From assembly GCF_022348165.1 (NCBI RefSeq), contig NZ_JAKRFI010000001.1:62001-126000 (forward strand): DNA of 64,000 bases, in the 5' to 3' direction. Position numbers and translations under genes: made by a program. Below are positions 8,311 through 18,113 of the stretch, piece after piece. The notes under the pieces are model-generated. The model was not told where the DNA came from. It made no database searches and was given only the letters and a program-made list of their open reading frames with translations. The DNA is from Halomonas sp. McH1-25. GTDB lineage: Bacteria > Pseudomonadota > Gammaproteobacteria > Pseudomonadales > Halomonadaceae. How positions within the stretch are numbered: position 1 is the stretch's first letter; every line of letters begins with the position of its first letter.

Positions 8311-9777
8311 TCAGAAGGGGTAGCGGCGGGGCTCGTGCTGGACGGTGATCCAGTGGTCGGTAGTGAATTCCTCGATGGCCCAATCGCCGTTAAAGCGACC
8401 AATGCCCGAGTTCTTTTCGCCGCCGAAGGGCGCATTCGGCGAGTCGTTGGTCGCCATGTCGTTGACGTGGGTCATGCCGGCTTCCATGCGGCGTGCAAAG
8501 CGTACGCCGCGTTCGAGGTTGCGGGTATAGACGGCACTCGACAGGCCGTATTCGGTGTCGTTGGCCAGTGCCAGGGCATGCTCTTCGTCGCGGGCGCGCA
8601 GGATGCCCACCAGCGGACCGAAGATCTCCTCGCTGGCAATGTTCATGTCCTGGGTGACGTCGCCGAAGACGTGCGGTGGCACGATCTGGCCTCGGATCTC
8701 GCCGTCGAGCAATACCTTGGCGCCTTCACGCTTAGCCGTCTCGATCTTGTCGCGAAGCGAGTCCAGTTGCTTGGCGTTGATGATTGGACCGATCACGGTA
8801 TCTTCCTGTCTGGGGTCGCCAACCGGCAGCTGTCTCGCACGCTCGACGAAGCGTTCGACGAAGGCGTCATGGCAGGCATTGGCGGCGATGATCCGGTTCA
8901 CCGCCATGCACACCTGGCCCTGATGCAGGAACTTGCCGGCAATCGCACCATCGACGGCCTGATCGATGTCGGCATCGTCCAGTACGACCAGCGGGCCGTT
9001 GCCACCCAATTCCAGCGCGACGTGCTTGATGCAGTCGCCACCGTTGGCCAGTTTGCCGAGGTTCTTGCCCACGGGCGTAGAGCCGGTAAACGAAATCAGT
9101 TTGGGGATCGGATGCTCGACAAAGGCATCGCCGATCTCCGAACCAGGCCCGACGACGACGCTCAGGACGCCTGCCGGCAGTCCGGCTTCTTCGAAGATGC
9201 GCGCCAACAGCAGTCCCCCGGTCAGCGGCGTATCGCTGGCGGGCTTGATGACGACCGCATTGCCCACCGCCAGGGCCGGTGCGACCGAGCGCTGCGACAG
9301 TTGCAACGGAAAGTTCCACGGGCTGATGACGCCGACCACACCCAGCGGCTCGCGATAGACGCGGCTTTCCTTGCCGGGAATCTCCGACGGCAAAATACGA
9401 CCGTGCACACGGCTGGGCAGGCTGGCCGCTTCCAGCGTGACGGCACGTACCAGGTCGATTTCCAGTTGGGCCTTGATATAGGTGCTGCCCGCTTCGCGTA
9501 TCAGCCAATCGGCGATTTCGTCGCGGCGTGCGTCCAGAATGCCAACCGCGCGTAGCATGACCTCGGCGCGAGCCGCCGGACCCATGGCCGCCCATTCGGG
9601 CTGAACCTCCTTTGCCTTGCGATAGGCGGCATCCATATCGTTGCGATCGGCCTGGCACAGCGTAAGCAGAGTGCTTTGGTCGTAAGGATTCTGCACATCG
9701 CGGGTGCGTTCACTGCTCCCCTCGCGCCATTCGCCAGCGAGAGGCATCAACTGCAAGTCTCGATAACGTTCGTGCAT
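8311..9777 (-). CDS. NAD(P)-dependent aldehyde dehydrogenase, benzaldehyde/vanillin type
   Basis: At 488 residues it has the full aldehyde dehydrogenase fold. The general base glutamate is E256 (ALELGGNGP) and the nucleophile is C290 ([11 protein letters not shown]). The cofactor-binding segments [10 protein letters not shown] and FTGSTPVG are present. The [20 protein letters not shown] stretch and overall sequence resemble the benzaldehyde or vanillin dehydrogenase branch. It stands alone, transcribed toward the ABC exporter with about 110 bp between. An aromatic aldehyde substrate is inferred from family only. Confidence 0.85.
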   Translation of the reverse strand: MHERYRDLQLMPLAGEWREGSSERTRDVQNPYDQSTLLTLCQADRNDMDAAYRKAKEVQPEWAAMGPAARAEVMLRAVGILDARRDEIADWLIREAGSTYIKAQLEIDLVRAVTLEAASLPSRVHGRILPSEIPGKESRVYREPLGVVGVISPWNFPLQLSQRSVAPALAVGNAVVIKPASDTPLTGGLLLARIFEEAGLPAGVLSVVVGPGSEIGDAFVEHPIPKLISFTGSTPVGKNLGKLANGGDCIKHVALELGGNGPLVVLDDADIDQAVDGAIAGKFLHQGQVCMAVNRIIAANACHDAFVERFVERARQLPVGDPRQEDTVIGPIINAKQLDSLRDKIETAKREGAKVLLDGEIRGQIVPPHVFGDVTQDMNIASEEIFGPLVGILRARDEEHALALANDTEYGLSSAVYTRNLERGVRFARRMEAGMTHVNDMATNDSPNAPFGGEKNSGIGRFNGDWAIEEFTTDHWITVQHEPRRYPF

Positions 9778-10049
9778 GGTGTCGTCCTTGAAGTGAGGCG
9801 TATGGATCGAAGTATGCAGTCGTTAGCGTAGACGCCCGCGAGAGGGGAAACGTATCGGCGGGTTACCGGCGCAGGCTACTGTGCATGCGTTGATTGCCGC
9901 ATGTCACTTTTTTCGGATGCAATGTAAATTGCGGTAATTTTTAGCGTTTTTTAATCTCGCATGGCCTATTGGCAGGTGACGGGAGAGCGTGGATTGCTAG
10001 CCTATGGGACGTAAGGAACGCTACGCCAATCCACAAGGACGGAATCGCC

Positions 10050-10481
10050 ATGGTCAAAAAATTCGCACTCATCTTCGGCATCGTTTATGTCCTGATCGGG
10101 ATCATGGGGTTCATTCCCGGCTTGGTTACCCCGCCGGAAGCGACCCTCGATATGCCTGCCGATACGGGTTACGGTCAGCTTCTGGGCCTCTTCGCCGTCA
10201 ATCTTTGGCACAACCTGGTTCACCTGGCCATCGGGGTATGGGGCATAGTCGCCGCCAAGAGCTTCGGATCAGCGGTGTTCTATGCCCGGGCCAACACGGT
10301 GATTTTCGGCGCGCTGGTCATTCTGGGGCTCTTTCCGGTCACCAACATCCTGTTCGGTCTGGCGCCGATCTATGGCAACGATATCTGGCTGCACCTGCTC
10401 AATACGCTGGTCGCCGGCTATTTCGGTTTCGGTCCGCCAGCCCGCCAGAAGGCAGAACCGATGCATCATCGGCCCCAGTAA
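10050..10481 (+). CDS. DUF4383 small membrane protein
   Basis: From the ATG at 10050 (MVKKFALIFGIVYVLIGIMG) the protein is 143 residues with four predicted membrane spans. A start at 9969 is possible but its leader is not hydrophobic and lacks a ribosome site, while AAGGAC precedes 10050. The pattern LWHNLVHLAIGVWGI is typical of DUF4383. The function of the family is unknown. It precedes thioredoxin 2 by 70 bp in the same direction. Confidence 0.75.
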   Translation: MVKKFALIFGIVYVLIGIMGFIPGLVTPPEATLDMPADTGYGQLLGLFAVNLWHNLVHLAIGVWGIVAAKSFGSAVFYARANTVIFGALVILGLFPVTNILFGLAPIYGNDIWLHLLNTLVAGYFGFGPPARQKAEPMHHRPQ

Positions 10482-10551
10482 CCGGCTGGCTTGACCTCGC
10501 CAGGGGCCGCCAGCATAGTTTCCGATGGATCCAGCGTGTGGAGTGAGATCG

Positions 10552-10989
10552 ATGAGTGAGGCTTTATTGCTGGCGTGTCCCCATTGTCTGGCGATGAACC
10601 GGGTGCAACGGGCGCGTCTCGAGGATGCGCCCAGTTGTGGCAAGTGCAAGCAGGCGCTGTTCACGGGAGTTCCCATCGACCTGACGGCGGCCAATTACGA
10701 TGCCGTCGTCGTGCGTAGCGAGTTGCCGGTGGTGGTGGATTTCTGGGCGAGCTGGTGCGGGCCGTGCAAGGTCATGGCGCCCGTCTTCGCCCAGGTGGCC
10801 GGTGAGCTGGAACCCCGCATGCGGTTCGCCAAACTGGATACCGAGGCCGAGCAGGCATTGGCGGGGCGCTTCGGCATTCGCAGCATTCCAACCCTGATCG
10901 TCTTCAAGCACGGCCAGGAAGTGGCCAGACAAGCGGGAGCGATGCAGGGCTCTCAGCTCAAGCAATGGCTGACGCCGCACCTGGCTTGA
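10552..10989 (+). CDS. trxC: Thioredoxin 2 with N-terminal zinc ribbon
   Basis: The protein is 145 residues. The N-terminus has two CxxC pairs (C9-C12 and C29-C32) that bind zinc in TrxC, and the thioredoxin active site is WCGPC at 68-72. The cis-proline loop RSIPTLIVFKHG is present. The start at 10552 has GGAG upstream and removes an eight-residue leader. It is a cytosolic disulfide reductase, in enteric bacteria part of the oxidative stress response. Confidence 0.92.
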   Translation: MSEALLLACPHCLAMNRVQRARLEDAPSCGKCKQALFTGVPIDLTAANYDAVVVRSELPVVVDFWASWCGPCKVMAPVFAQVAGELEPRMRFAKLDTEAEQALAGRFGIRSIPTLIVFKHGQEVARQAGAMQGSQLKQWLTPHLA

Positions 10990-11036
10990 GCCGCAAAGCG
11001 CATGTTCGGAACCGGTAGCGCAGTACGTGTACACTG

Positions 11037-12272
11037 ATGGCAACATGGACTGCTTATCGGGAGACGACGTTGACTGCGACTTACCGCACCCAGGGACCGA
11101 TCATCACTTCCCTGCTGGACACCGACTGGTACAAGCTGACCATGATGCAGGGGGTGCATCACAAGTACCCCAACGCCAGCGTGACGTGGGAGTTTCGCAG
11201 CCGGAATGCCGAGGATCTCGAACCGTTCATCGACGAGATACGCGAACAGATCGACAATTTGGCAGCGATTCGGCTAAGTCCCGAGGAATCGGCGTACCTG
11301 AGTACGTTCCCCTATCTGTCGCCCGACTTCATCCGCTTTCTCGAGCTGTTCCGCTTTCGCCCGGAATATGTCGATGTGCACATGGAGGGCAGTGAACTAT
11401 GCATCGTCATCGACGGGCCCTGGACGCATAGCATCCTCTTCGAGATCGTGATCCTGGCAATCGTCAGCGAGGTGCGCAATCGAGCCCTGTATCCCGAGGT
11501 GATGATCGACCAGGCCGTCGCGCAACTGCGTCGCAAGCTCGACGGCTTGCGCAGCCGCTATACGGCAGCGCAACTGGAGGGATTCAACCTGGCCGACTTC
11601 GGCACGCGCCGGCGTCTTTCCCAGCCCGTCCAGGAAGCCATCGTCGAGGTGCTGGCCGAGGAATTTCCCGGCAACTTCGTCGGCACCAGCAACGTCGATA
11701 TCGCGCATCGCCATGATCTGTGTCCGATGGGTACCATGGCCCATGAATGGGTCATGGCCCACCAGCAATTGGGCAGCCGGCTGATCGACAGCCAGCGAGC
11801 GGCGCTGGAGGCCTGGGTACAGGAGTACCGCGGTCATCTGGGTATCGCATTGACCGATACCATTACCCTCGATGCCTTCCTGCACGATTTCGATCTGTAT
11901 TTCGCCAAGCTGTTCGATGGCTTGCGTCACGATAGCGGCGACCCAATGGTATTTGCCGAAAAGTGCATTCGGCACTACGAGTCGCTGGGAATCGATCCGA
12001 TGACCAAGACGTTGATCTTCAGCGACGCGCTGACCTTCGACAAGGCGATGGGCATCAAGCTGGCGCTGGACGGACGGATCAGGAACAGCTTCGGGATCGG
12101 CACCCACCTGACCTGCGACGTGCCCGGCGTGCAGCCGATGAACATCGTCATCAAGATGATGTCGTGCAACGGGCAGCCGGTGGCCAAGATTTCGGACGAG
12201 CCGGGCAAAGCGTCATCCCGGGATTTGAGTTACGTGAACTACCTTAAAAAGGTCTTTCAGGTCGCGCACTGA
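11037..12272 (+). CDS. pncB: Nicotinate phosphoribosyltransferase
   Basis: The protein (411 residues from the ATG at 11037) matches PncB throughout: [15 protein letters not shown] at the N-terminus, [44 protein letters not shown] and the [13 protein letters not shown] loop. It converts nicotinate and PRPP to nicotinate mononucleotide in NAD salvage. The ATG has no visible ribosome site. A TTG at 11070 has GGGAG six bases upstream and may be the true start, giving 400 residues. The SDR gene follows after 34 bp. Confidence 0.93.
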   Translation: MATWTAYRETTLTATYRTQGPIITSLLDTDWYKLTMMQGVHHKYPNASVTWEFRSRNAEDLEPFIDEIREQIDNLAAIRLSPEESAYLSTFPYLSPDFIRFLELFRFRPEYVDVHMEGSELCIVIDGPWTHSILFEIVILAIVSEVRNRALYPEVMIDQAVAQLRRKLDGLRSRYTAAQLEGFNLADFGTRRRLSQPVQEAIVEVLAEEFPGNFVGTSNVDIAHRHDLCPMGTMAHEWVMAHQQLGSRLIDSQRAALEAWVQEYRGHLGIALTDTITLDAFLHDFDLYFAKLFDGLRHDSGDPMVFAEKCIRHYESLGIDPMTKTLIFSDALTFDKAMGIKLALDGRIRNSFGIGTHLTCDVPGVQPMNIVIKMMSCNGQPVAKISDEPGKASSRDLSYVNYLKKVFQVAH

Positions 12273-12306
12273 GTGTCCGGCAAGAAAAAACACAAAGGAA
12301 CCATCG

Positions 12307-13053
12307 ATGCACAAGGTCATGATCGTCACCGGCGGCAGCCGGGGCATTGGCGCCGCCACGGCAAGGTTGGGCGCCGCCGCCGGGTATCGTGTCTGCCTCA
12401 GCTACCGGGGTAACGAAGCCGCTGCGCAGTCCGTCGTCGACGGGATCGAGCGGGACGGCGGAACCGCCATCGCGGTGGCAGCCGACGTGGGCAACGAAGC
12501 CGATATCCTGCGGCTGTTCCAGACCACGGACGAGCGCCTGGGCCCGGTCACGGCGCTGGTCAATAACGCCGGTATTCTCGAGCGCCAGATGCGCGTCGAG
12601 GACATGGACGCCGAACGCCTGTCACGTATCCTTGCCGTCAATGTCGCCGGCAGCATTCTGTGCGCGCGCGAGGCCATCCGGCGCATGTCGACGGCCCATG
12701 GCGGGCAGGGTGGAGCCATCGTCAATCTGTCTTCCGTCGCGGCACGCCTGGGCGCGCCGAACGAGTACGTCGACTATGCGGCGACCAAGGGGGCCATCGA
12801 CACCTTCACGCTGGGACTGGCCAAGGAAGTGGCCGCCGAAGGCGTTCGCGTCAACGCCGTCAGACCCGGCATCATTTATACCGATATCCATACCAGCGGC
12901 GGCGAGCCTGGACGAGTCGACCGACTCAAGGACACGGTGCCCATGAAACGCGGCGGGCAGGCCGAAGAAGTGGCGCAGGCGATTCTCTGGCTGCTTTCCG
13001 ATGCAGCGTCTTACACCACGGGAACGATCATCGACGTGACCGGTGGACGTTGA
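12307..13053 (+). CDS. Short-chain dehydrogenase/reductase (YgfF-like)
   Basis: The 248-residue protein is a classical SDR: cofactor motif TGGSRGIG at 8-15, NNAG at about 90, catalytic Ser in NLSSVAARLG and YAATK with the Tyr-Lys pair. The C-terminus TTGTIIDVTGGR is typical. AAAGGAACC upstream sets the start. It lies just after pncB and may be cotranscribed. The sequence resembles the uncharacterised YgfF group, so the substrate is unknown. Confidence 0.85.
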   Translation: MHKVMIVTGGSRGIGAATARLGAAAGYRVCLSYRGNEAAAQSVVDGIERDGGTAIAVAADVGNEADILRLFQTTDERLGPVTALVNNAGILERQMRVEDMDAERLSRILAVNVAGSILCAREAIRRMSTAHGGQGGAIVNLSSVAARLGAPNEYVDYAATKGAIDTFTLGLAKEVAAEGVRVNAVRPGIIYTDIHTSGGEPGRVDRLKDTVPMKRGGQAEEVAQAILWLLSDAASYTTGTIIDVTGGR

Positions 13054-13159
13054 CGGTGGCTTAACACGGTTGTACCGCTGAAGGCCATAACAAGGCGCGT
13101 CTTGCAGCGTTAAGGGAAATTAGCCAATGTGGTAGACGTCTTGCCGTAGACGAGCCGCC

Positions 13160-14974
13160 ATGACTAATACCTTGCATAACGAAGCGGAAGAGTATGAACG
13201 CAAGCGGTTGTTTGCCTTGCGACAACTCAATCTGCTCGACACGTCGCCCAGCGAAAGTTTCGACCGTATCACTCGCATTGCCAGCCAGCTTTTCGACCTA
13301 CCCATTGCCGCGGTTTCGCTGACCGATGCGGACCGTCAGTGGTTCAAGTCCCGGGTCGGGGTGGAGCATTGGGAGATTCCACGTTTCAAGGCCTGCTGTG
13401 GCGAGGTGGCCGATAGCGCCGATACCCTGGTGATCAACGATCTGCTGGCGTCGAACCACTATCGAGACAGTCCGTTGGCCCAGTCCGGCATTCGCTTTTA
13501 TGCCGGGGCGCCATTGGTGACCAACGATGGTTATACGCTGGGAGCCATGTGCGTGCTGGGCAAGCAACCACGCGAGATCACCGAGCACGAGGTGGCGATA
13601 CTGCAGGATCTGGCAGCCATGGTCATGGCGCAGATAGAGTTGCAGCATGCCTTCGGTCGTCTCGATCCGCTAACCGGCCTACCCAATCGAAGCAAGTTCG
13701 TGGAAGACCTTCAGGATCGCGCACGGGACAATACCGGGTCGATATGCTTCGCGCTGTTTATCGATCTGGTCGATACCGCCGGGGCGAGTACCCTGCAACG
13801 GGTCATGGGGCCCGCTTATCTGGATGACCTGTCCCGCGATTCCGCCCGCTTTCTTCAGGAGCTGCTGGGTCTCGAGGTCACTTTATACCATATGGGTCCC
13901 TGCCAATATGCGCTGGTATTGGAGGACGCGGAACATGAGCAGGTAGTGAGCAGGGCGGCTTGGCTTCAGCAGACGCTGGCAGCCATGGAGAATGCCGATA
14001 AGCTGCCTTTCATGTTGAGTCCCGCCGTCGGCGTGACTCCCTTCCATCTGGGCAAGGAAGACCCCGCCACGATCCTGCGTACGGCACATAGTGCCTGTCA
14101 GGACGCGCGACATGCAGAAACCGGCGTCGGCTTCTATTCTCTCGCGCTGGATGCCATTCATCAGCGCCGTTTTTCCCTGATTGCCGGGTTTCGTCAGGCC
14201 CTGGAGCAACCGCAACAACTCGGGCTGGCGTACCAGCCGCGGGTGTCGATGAGCACAGGCGGTTGTGTAGGCGCCGAGGCGCTCATCCGTTGGAACCACC
14301 CTCGACTCGGAACGATCTCTCCGGCTGAATTCATCCCTTTGGTTGAAAAAACGCCGCTGGCACGGGCATTGACCGATTGGGTCATTCGCCATGCCGTTGC
14401 CCAAGCGGCCCAGTGGCACCGACAAAACCTGGGAATCCGCGTTTCTATCAATATTTCCGCCACCAATCTTGAAGAAAAGGATTTCACGGCACGTTTGCTG
14501 GCGACATTGGCAGCGCAGAACGTGCCGTTATCCGCCATCGAACTGGAGTTGACCGAAAGTGCATTGGTCGGCAAGGGGCGCGCGGCGCGTGACGAGCTCG
14601 ATGCTCTTGCCAAGGCGGGCGTGCGCATAGCCATCGACGATTTCGGCACGGGTTACAGCGGCCTGTCGTATTTGCAGCATGTTCCGGCACAAGTCGTTAA
14701 GGTCGACCGCTCTTTCGTCGCGCAAATCGAGAACGAGGCGCGCAGCTGGACGCTGGTGAAATCCATGATCTCAATGGCTCACGAGCTTGGATACCATGTC
14801 GTTGCCGAAGGCATAGAGACGCATGAAGCCTATCGGCTGCTACAAGCATTGGGATGTGACGAGGCGCAGGGCTACCTGTTGGCCAAACCCCTGCCTGCCC
14901 AGGAGTTCGAAAGTTGGTTGAGCGCACGGCATGAGGGCGAATCGAGCCTCGGGCGCCGTGATGTTCTTGGATGA
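13160..14974 (+). CDS. GAF, degenerate GGDEF and EAL domain protein, likely c-di-GMP phosphodiesterase
   Basis: The protein is 604 residues and lacks membrane spans. A GAF domain covers about 25-160. A GGDEF-like domain follows (LDPLTGLPNRSKF), but its signature region reads YHMGPCQYALVLE, so cyclase activity is lost. The EAL domain (about 345-590) has the intact GAEALIRWNHP and DDFGTGYSGLSYL motifs. The protein should therefore hydrolyse c-di-GMP, with the GAF and dead GGDEF domains as sensors. Its stop abuts the stop of the convergent AraC gene with no gap. Confidence 0.88.
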   Translation: MTNTLHNEAEEYERKRLFALRQLNLLDTSPSESFDRITRIASQLFDLPIAAVSLTDADRQWFKSRVGVEHWEIPRFKACCGEVADSADTLVINDLLASNHYRDSPLAQSGIRFYAGAPLVTNDGYTLGAMCVLGKQPREITEHEVAILQDLAAMVMAQIELQHAFGRLDPLTGLPNRSKFVEDLQDRARDNTGSICFALFIDLVDTAGASTLQRVMGPAYLDDLSRDSARFLQELLGLEVTLYHMGPCQYALVLEDAEHEQVVSRAAWLQQTLAAMENADKLPFMLSPAVGVTPFHLGKEDPATILRTAHSACQDARHAETGVGFYSLALDAIHQRRFSLIAGFRQALEQPQQLGLAYQPRVSMSTGGCVGAEALIRWNHPRLGTISPAEFIPLVEKTPLARALTDWVIRHAVAQAAQWHRQNLGIRVSINISATNLEEKDFTARLLATLAAQNVPLSAIELELTESALVGKGRAARDELDALAKAGVRIAIDDFGTGYSGLSYLQHVPAQVVKVDRSFVAQIENEARSWTLVKSMISMAHELGYHVVAEGIETHEAYRLLQALGCDEAQGYLLAKPLPAQEFESWLSARHEGESSLGRRDVLG

Positions 14975-15958
14975 TTACGCTGTGGCGGGGCCTGGGTGGC
15001 AAGCGTTATCGAGCCTCATCTGTCGCGTTTCCCTGGCTGTCATGCCGAAGCGCGCTCTGTAGGCACGCGAGAAATGTGCCTGACTCAGAAAACCCCACGA
15101 GTAAGCGATCTCGGCAATGCTCATGTGCCGGCATTTCTCGTCGCCCAGCATCCTGTGCACCCTGTCGAGACGTTTCGTCATGATGAGCCTGGCAACGCTT
15201 TGTTCCCGCCGGGCAAACAACCGATTGAGGTGGCGCAGCGAAATGCCCGCAGCGGCGGCGATGCGGGCACCATCGAGTTCGGGCTCGTGCAGATGGTCTT
15301 CGATGTATTGCCCAGCGAGAAGCAAATAGGCCGTGTCCAGGGAGCTCGCCGGTCGTCGCTCGTTCATTAGCATCAACTGCAGCAGTTCACGCATGTCTCC
15401 ATGCAATGCATTGCCATTGTCCGCTGCAGGGCGGGTCAGGGCTTCAAGCAGGCGTTGCCGAAAGGTACGCAGCAAGAGGCGTTCGCTGCCTGAGACGGGA
15501 GCGATCTTGATAGGCGACGCCAATGCTGTCTCCGGTAAGCCCTGCAAGCAGGCCTTGGGCAGATCGACGAGCAGCTGACGCATCGGATGGACGAAGCCGT
15601 ACAGGTAGGGGATGTCCGTATCGTAGACGATCAGCTCACCGGGGCTGACATTGACGCAACGGTTCCCTTGGTAGAAGAACGCCTCGCTTTCCAGCAACAA
15701 ACAGGCAAAGACGGAATCCTTGGCATTCCTTCTGACGAGTTCCGGTGTTCGCTCGATAACATGCTCATTGCCTCGGATGTCGCTTAGTCCCAAGCCGGGT
15801 GTCTTCAGGTTGAGCTGTTCTGCATCGAGGCCTGCCTCGGCAAACGAGGAACAACGCAGTCCGACGATGGTCTCGCACGCCGAGCTTTCCCAATAGGCGA
15901 GGCGCTGCTCTCGAGGCACGTCTCGCGTCGATATGCGGCGCAATGCTGGCAGGGCCAT
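14975..15958 (-). CDS. AraC family regulator with AraC-binding-like N-terminal domain
   Basis: From the ATG at 15958 (MALPALRRISTRDVPREQRL), preceded by GGGGAAAG, the protein is 327 residues, a usual length for this group. A start at 16018 is possible. The N-terminal part resembles the sensing domain of FeaR/NahR-type activators; two helix-turn-helix motifs lie near the C-terminus (ARIAAAAGISLRHLNRLF and IAEIAYSWGFLSQAHFSRAY). It is divergent from a dihydroxyacetophenone-dioxygenase-like gene and probably activates it. Confidence 0.85.
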   Translation of the reverse strand: MALPALRRISTRDVPREQRLAYWESSACETIVGLRCSSFAEAGLDAEQLNLKTPGLGLSDIRGNEHVIERTPELVRRNAKDSVFACLLLESEAFFYQGNRCVNVSPGELIVYDTDIPYLYGFVHPMRQLLVDLPKACLQGLPETALASPIKIAPVSGSERLLLRTFRQRLLEALTRPAADNGNALHGDMRELLQLMLMNERRPASSLDTAYLLLAGQYIEDHLHEPELDGARIAAAAGISLRHLNRLFARREQSVARLIMTKRLDRVHRMLGDEKCRHMSIAEIAYSWGFLSQAHFSRAYRARFGMTARETRQMRLDNACHPGPATA

Positions 15959-16095
15959 GCGTCTTTCCCCAGTGATGGCATGTCCCGTAGAGTCAAATGT
16001 TCGGTCCGCTTGGGTCAATGCGGCCTTTGGCTGAGTTGCTAAGGTCTAGCCACGGCAGTAGCCGATTGACAACGACAACACCGAGGAGAACATCC

Positions 16096-16629
16096 ATGCC
16101 CAACCAGGCGACGAACGAATTCTGGAAAGACCTGCCGCCCATTGCCAACAGCTTCAAGCCGGATACCTTGCCAGAAGTACACATTGCCAATGCGCCTACC
16201 GACGACGAGCGTTACTACGTACCGTTCAGTGAAACGGTATCTTCGCGGCCACTATGGATCTCGCCATCACAGAACCGCTGGTGCGACGTACTGATGGCCA
16301 AGGGAGCAGGGCTGGTCAACCGCCACTATCATCCCAATGAGGTCTTCGCCTATACCATTTCGGGCAAGTGGGGCTATCTGGAACATGACTGGATCGCCAC
16401 GGCGGGTGATTTCGTCTATGAAACGCCAGGCGAAGGGCACACCTTGGTGGCTTATGACCATCCGGATCCCATGCGCGTATTCTTTATCGTCAAGGGGCCG
16501 CTGATCTGGCTGGACGAAAAGGGAGAGGCGAATGGTTATTTCGACGTTCACGACTATATAGCGTTATGCCGTGAGCATTATGAAAAAGTGGGTATTGGCG
16601 CGGCACACGTCGATACCCTGTTCCGCTGA
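16096..16629 (+). CDS. 2,4'-dihydroxyacetophenone dioxygenase-like cupin
   Basis: The ATG at 16096 follows GAGGAG and gives 177 residues. The protein is a single cupin domain with candidate metal ligands H77 and H79 (VNRHYHPNEVFAYTISG) and H115 (TPGEGHTLVAYDHPDP). Length and sequence match the 2,4'-dihydroxyacetophenone dioxygenase family, which cleaves a C-C bond in an aromatic ketone side chain. No other aromatic ring-cleavage gene is nearby, so the natural substrate may differ. It is probably controlled by the divergent AraC protein. Confidence 0.75.
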   Translation: MPNQATNEFWKDLPPIANSFKPDTLPEVHIANAPTDDERYYVPFSETVSSRPLWISPSQNRWCDVLMAKGAGLVNRHYHPNEVFAYTISGKWGYLEHDWIATAGDFVYETPGEGHTLVAYDHPDPMRVFFIVKGPLIWLDEKGEANGYFDVHDYIALCREHYEKVGIGAAHVDTLFR

Positions 16630-16656
16630 TCTGGACAAGCGATCAGGTAATGACGG

Positions 16657-16681
16657 CGCCTCATCCAAGGCGGATGAGGCG
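16657..16681. terminator. Hairpin between convergent genes
   Basis: A perfect 10 bp stem (CGCCTCATCC and GGATGAGGCG) with a five-base loop lies 28 bp after the cupin gene and 23 bp before the end of the convergent GDPD gene. There is no long T tract on either side, so it is a weak intrinsic terminator or a hairpin that blocks read-through both ways. Confidence 0.6.
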
Positions 16682-16703
16682 TTCTCCGACCGGGAAGTAG
16701 GGG

Positions 16704-18008
16704 TCAGGTGCCGACGTTCATGCAGTTATCGTAGAACGTCACGGTCGCCGGCCAGTCCGAGAACAGGCCCTTCACCCCCACGTCGCGGGCCAGCACGTCC
16801 AACGTCAACAGCTTGTCCCCGTCGCTGTCGATCACCTCGTCCGTGGTGCGGTGGTACCACTGGCCGTCCTCGCTCAGCGGGCCAGAACGCTCGAAACTCC
16901 AGGCGATGACGTCGAGCCCCGCCTGTCTGGCGCGTTCGGCGTAGACCGACGGCACGATGCGGCTACCGGATTCGCCAGCCTCGGGATTGGAGGCCAGCAG
17001 CATCCACAGCGGTGGGGCGATGATGTTCACGCCCTCGTCGGCCAGCGCCTGCATGCTGGGCTCCCAGGTATCGGGTTTGGCGTGATCGAAGCCTTCCTCG
17101 TCATAGCGGTCGTCGAGATAGACGGCCTGCTTGCCGAACTCGGGCGTATGCTCGATCCAGTAACGCACGTCTTCCAGCTCGAACGATTGCGGATAGACGT
17201 CGCTGGGCGCAACGTTGGCAGCTCGATACTCGTCGATGAGCTTCTGCGCGTAGTCGGCCTGCGACATGTCGTCGAAGGGCATGGCCACGCTCGGGGCCTT
17301 GAGCTCCGGCGTCATCTTTACGCCCATGGCCTTGAACAGCTCGATACTCTCGGCATGAGTCATCAGCGTGCCGCGCTGAGCATACAGGTCGGTTCGCCAG
17401 TTGGGTGTCCCGTCCATGTAGGCTGCGATGCTGCGCGCCTCGGTATCGGCGCCTTCCATCTTGCCCTTGAGCGTCTTGAACTCGGCCAGGGTGATATCGC
17501 TGGTGCAGCACTGCACTGCCGGCGCATTGGTCAGCTCACCGCTCCGGTCGAACTTGGGCGGCACGTTGCACTTCTGCGCCAGGTCCGTTGCCAGAATGCT
17601 CGTGGTGGTGTGCAGGTCGCACTGGGAATGGCGGCAGACGAGTTCCTTGTCGGCGGTAAAGGTCACGTCGCACTCGAGAATGCCCGCGCCCATCTGCGCG
17701 CCGGCAATGTAGGCCTCCCGCGTGTGTTCGGGAAACTGCAGCGGCGCCCCCCGGTGGGCGATGGAAAATTCCGTGCGCTGCCAGTCGCCGCGTTGGGCCG
17801 CACAGTTCAGCAGCCTGGTCTTGAGGTCGCGCGAGCGCTGGGTGTCTTCGTCCATGTCCTGAACGAGAAACAGTGGGCGTGGCCCCAAAGTGATGTGGTC
17901 GGTGGCGGCAATGACCGCCTGCTCAGCGTCGTCCGCCCAAGTCGGGGAGGCCATGGTGGGCAAGGCAACCAAGCTCAGGGCAACAGATAGGGCATTCTTC
18001 TTTTGCAT
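16704..18008 (-). CDS. Secreted glycerophosphodiester phosphodiesterase-like protein
   Basis: The start at 18008 gives 434 residues beginning with a signal peptide ([20 protein letters not shown], cleavage after SPTWA). The catalytic region has [18 protein letters not shown] with the His-Arg and Glu residues of GDPD enzymes, and [16 protein letters not shown] with further ligands. A cysteine-rich insert (CCTSD) is present. It should act in the periplasm on glycerophosphodiesters. It is longer than the usual GlpQ of about 360 residues. Confidence 0.85.
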   Translation of the reverse strand: MQKKNALSVALSLVALPTMASPTWADDAEQAVIAATDHITLGPRPLFLVQDMDEDTQRSRDLKTRLLNCAAQRGDWQRTEFSIAHRGAPLQFPEHTREAYIAGAQMGAGILECDVTFTADKELVCRHSQCDLHTTTSILATDLAQKCNVPPKFDRSGELTNAPAVQCCTSDITLAEFKTLKGKMEGADTEARSIAAYMDGTPNWRTDLYAQRGTLMTHAESIELFKAMGVKMTPELKAPSVAMPFDDMSQADYAQKLIDEYRAANVAPSDVYPQSFELEDVRYWIEHTPEFGKQAVYLDDRYDEEGFDHAKPDTWEPSMQALADEGVNIIAPPLWMLLASNPEAGESGSRIVPSVYAERARQAGLDVIAWSFERSGPLSEDGQWYHRTTDEVIDSDGDKLLTLDVLARDVGVKGLFSDWPATVTFYDNCMNVGT

Positions 18009-18113
18009 GGTTCGACTCGCTGTCTTCTTCCTGAAAACGGGGGCACGGCTGAGTATGGACCACGTTGTGTTACGGGGCGGCGACAAGGGGGTGAAGGTGG
18101 GGCTAACGCAGTA

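Noticed and set aside
8335-9555. Long open frame opposite the aldehyde dehydrogenase
   Set aside because: It lies in full on the other strand of a gene with intact catalytic residues and shows no motif of its own; high GC makes such frames common.
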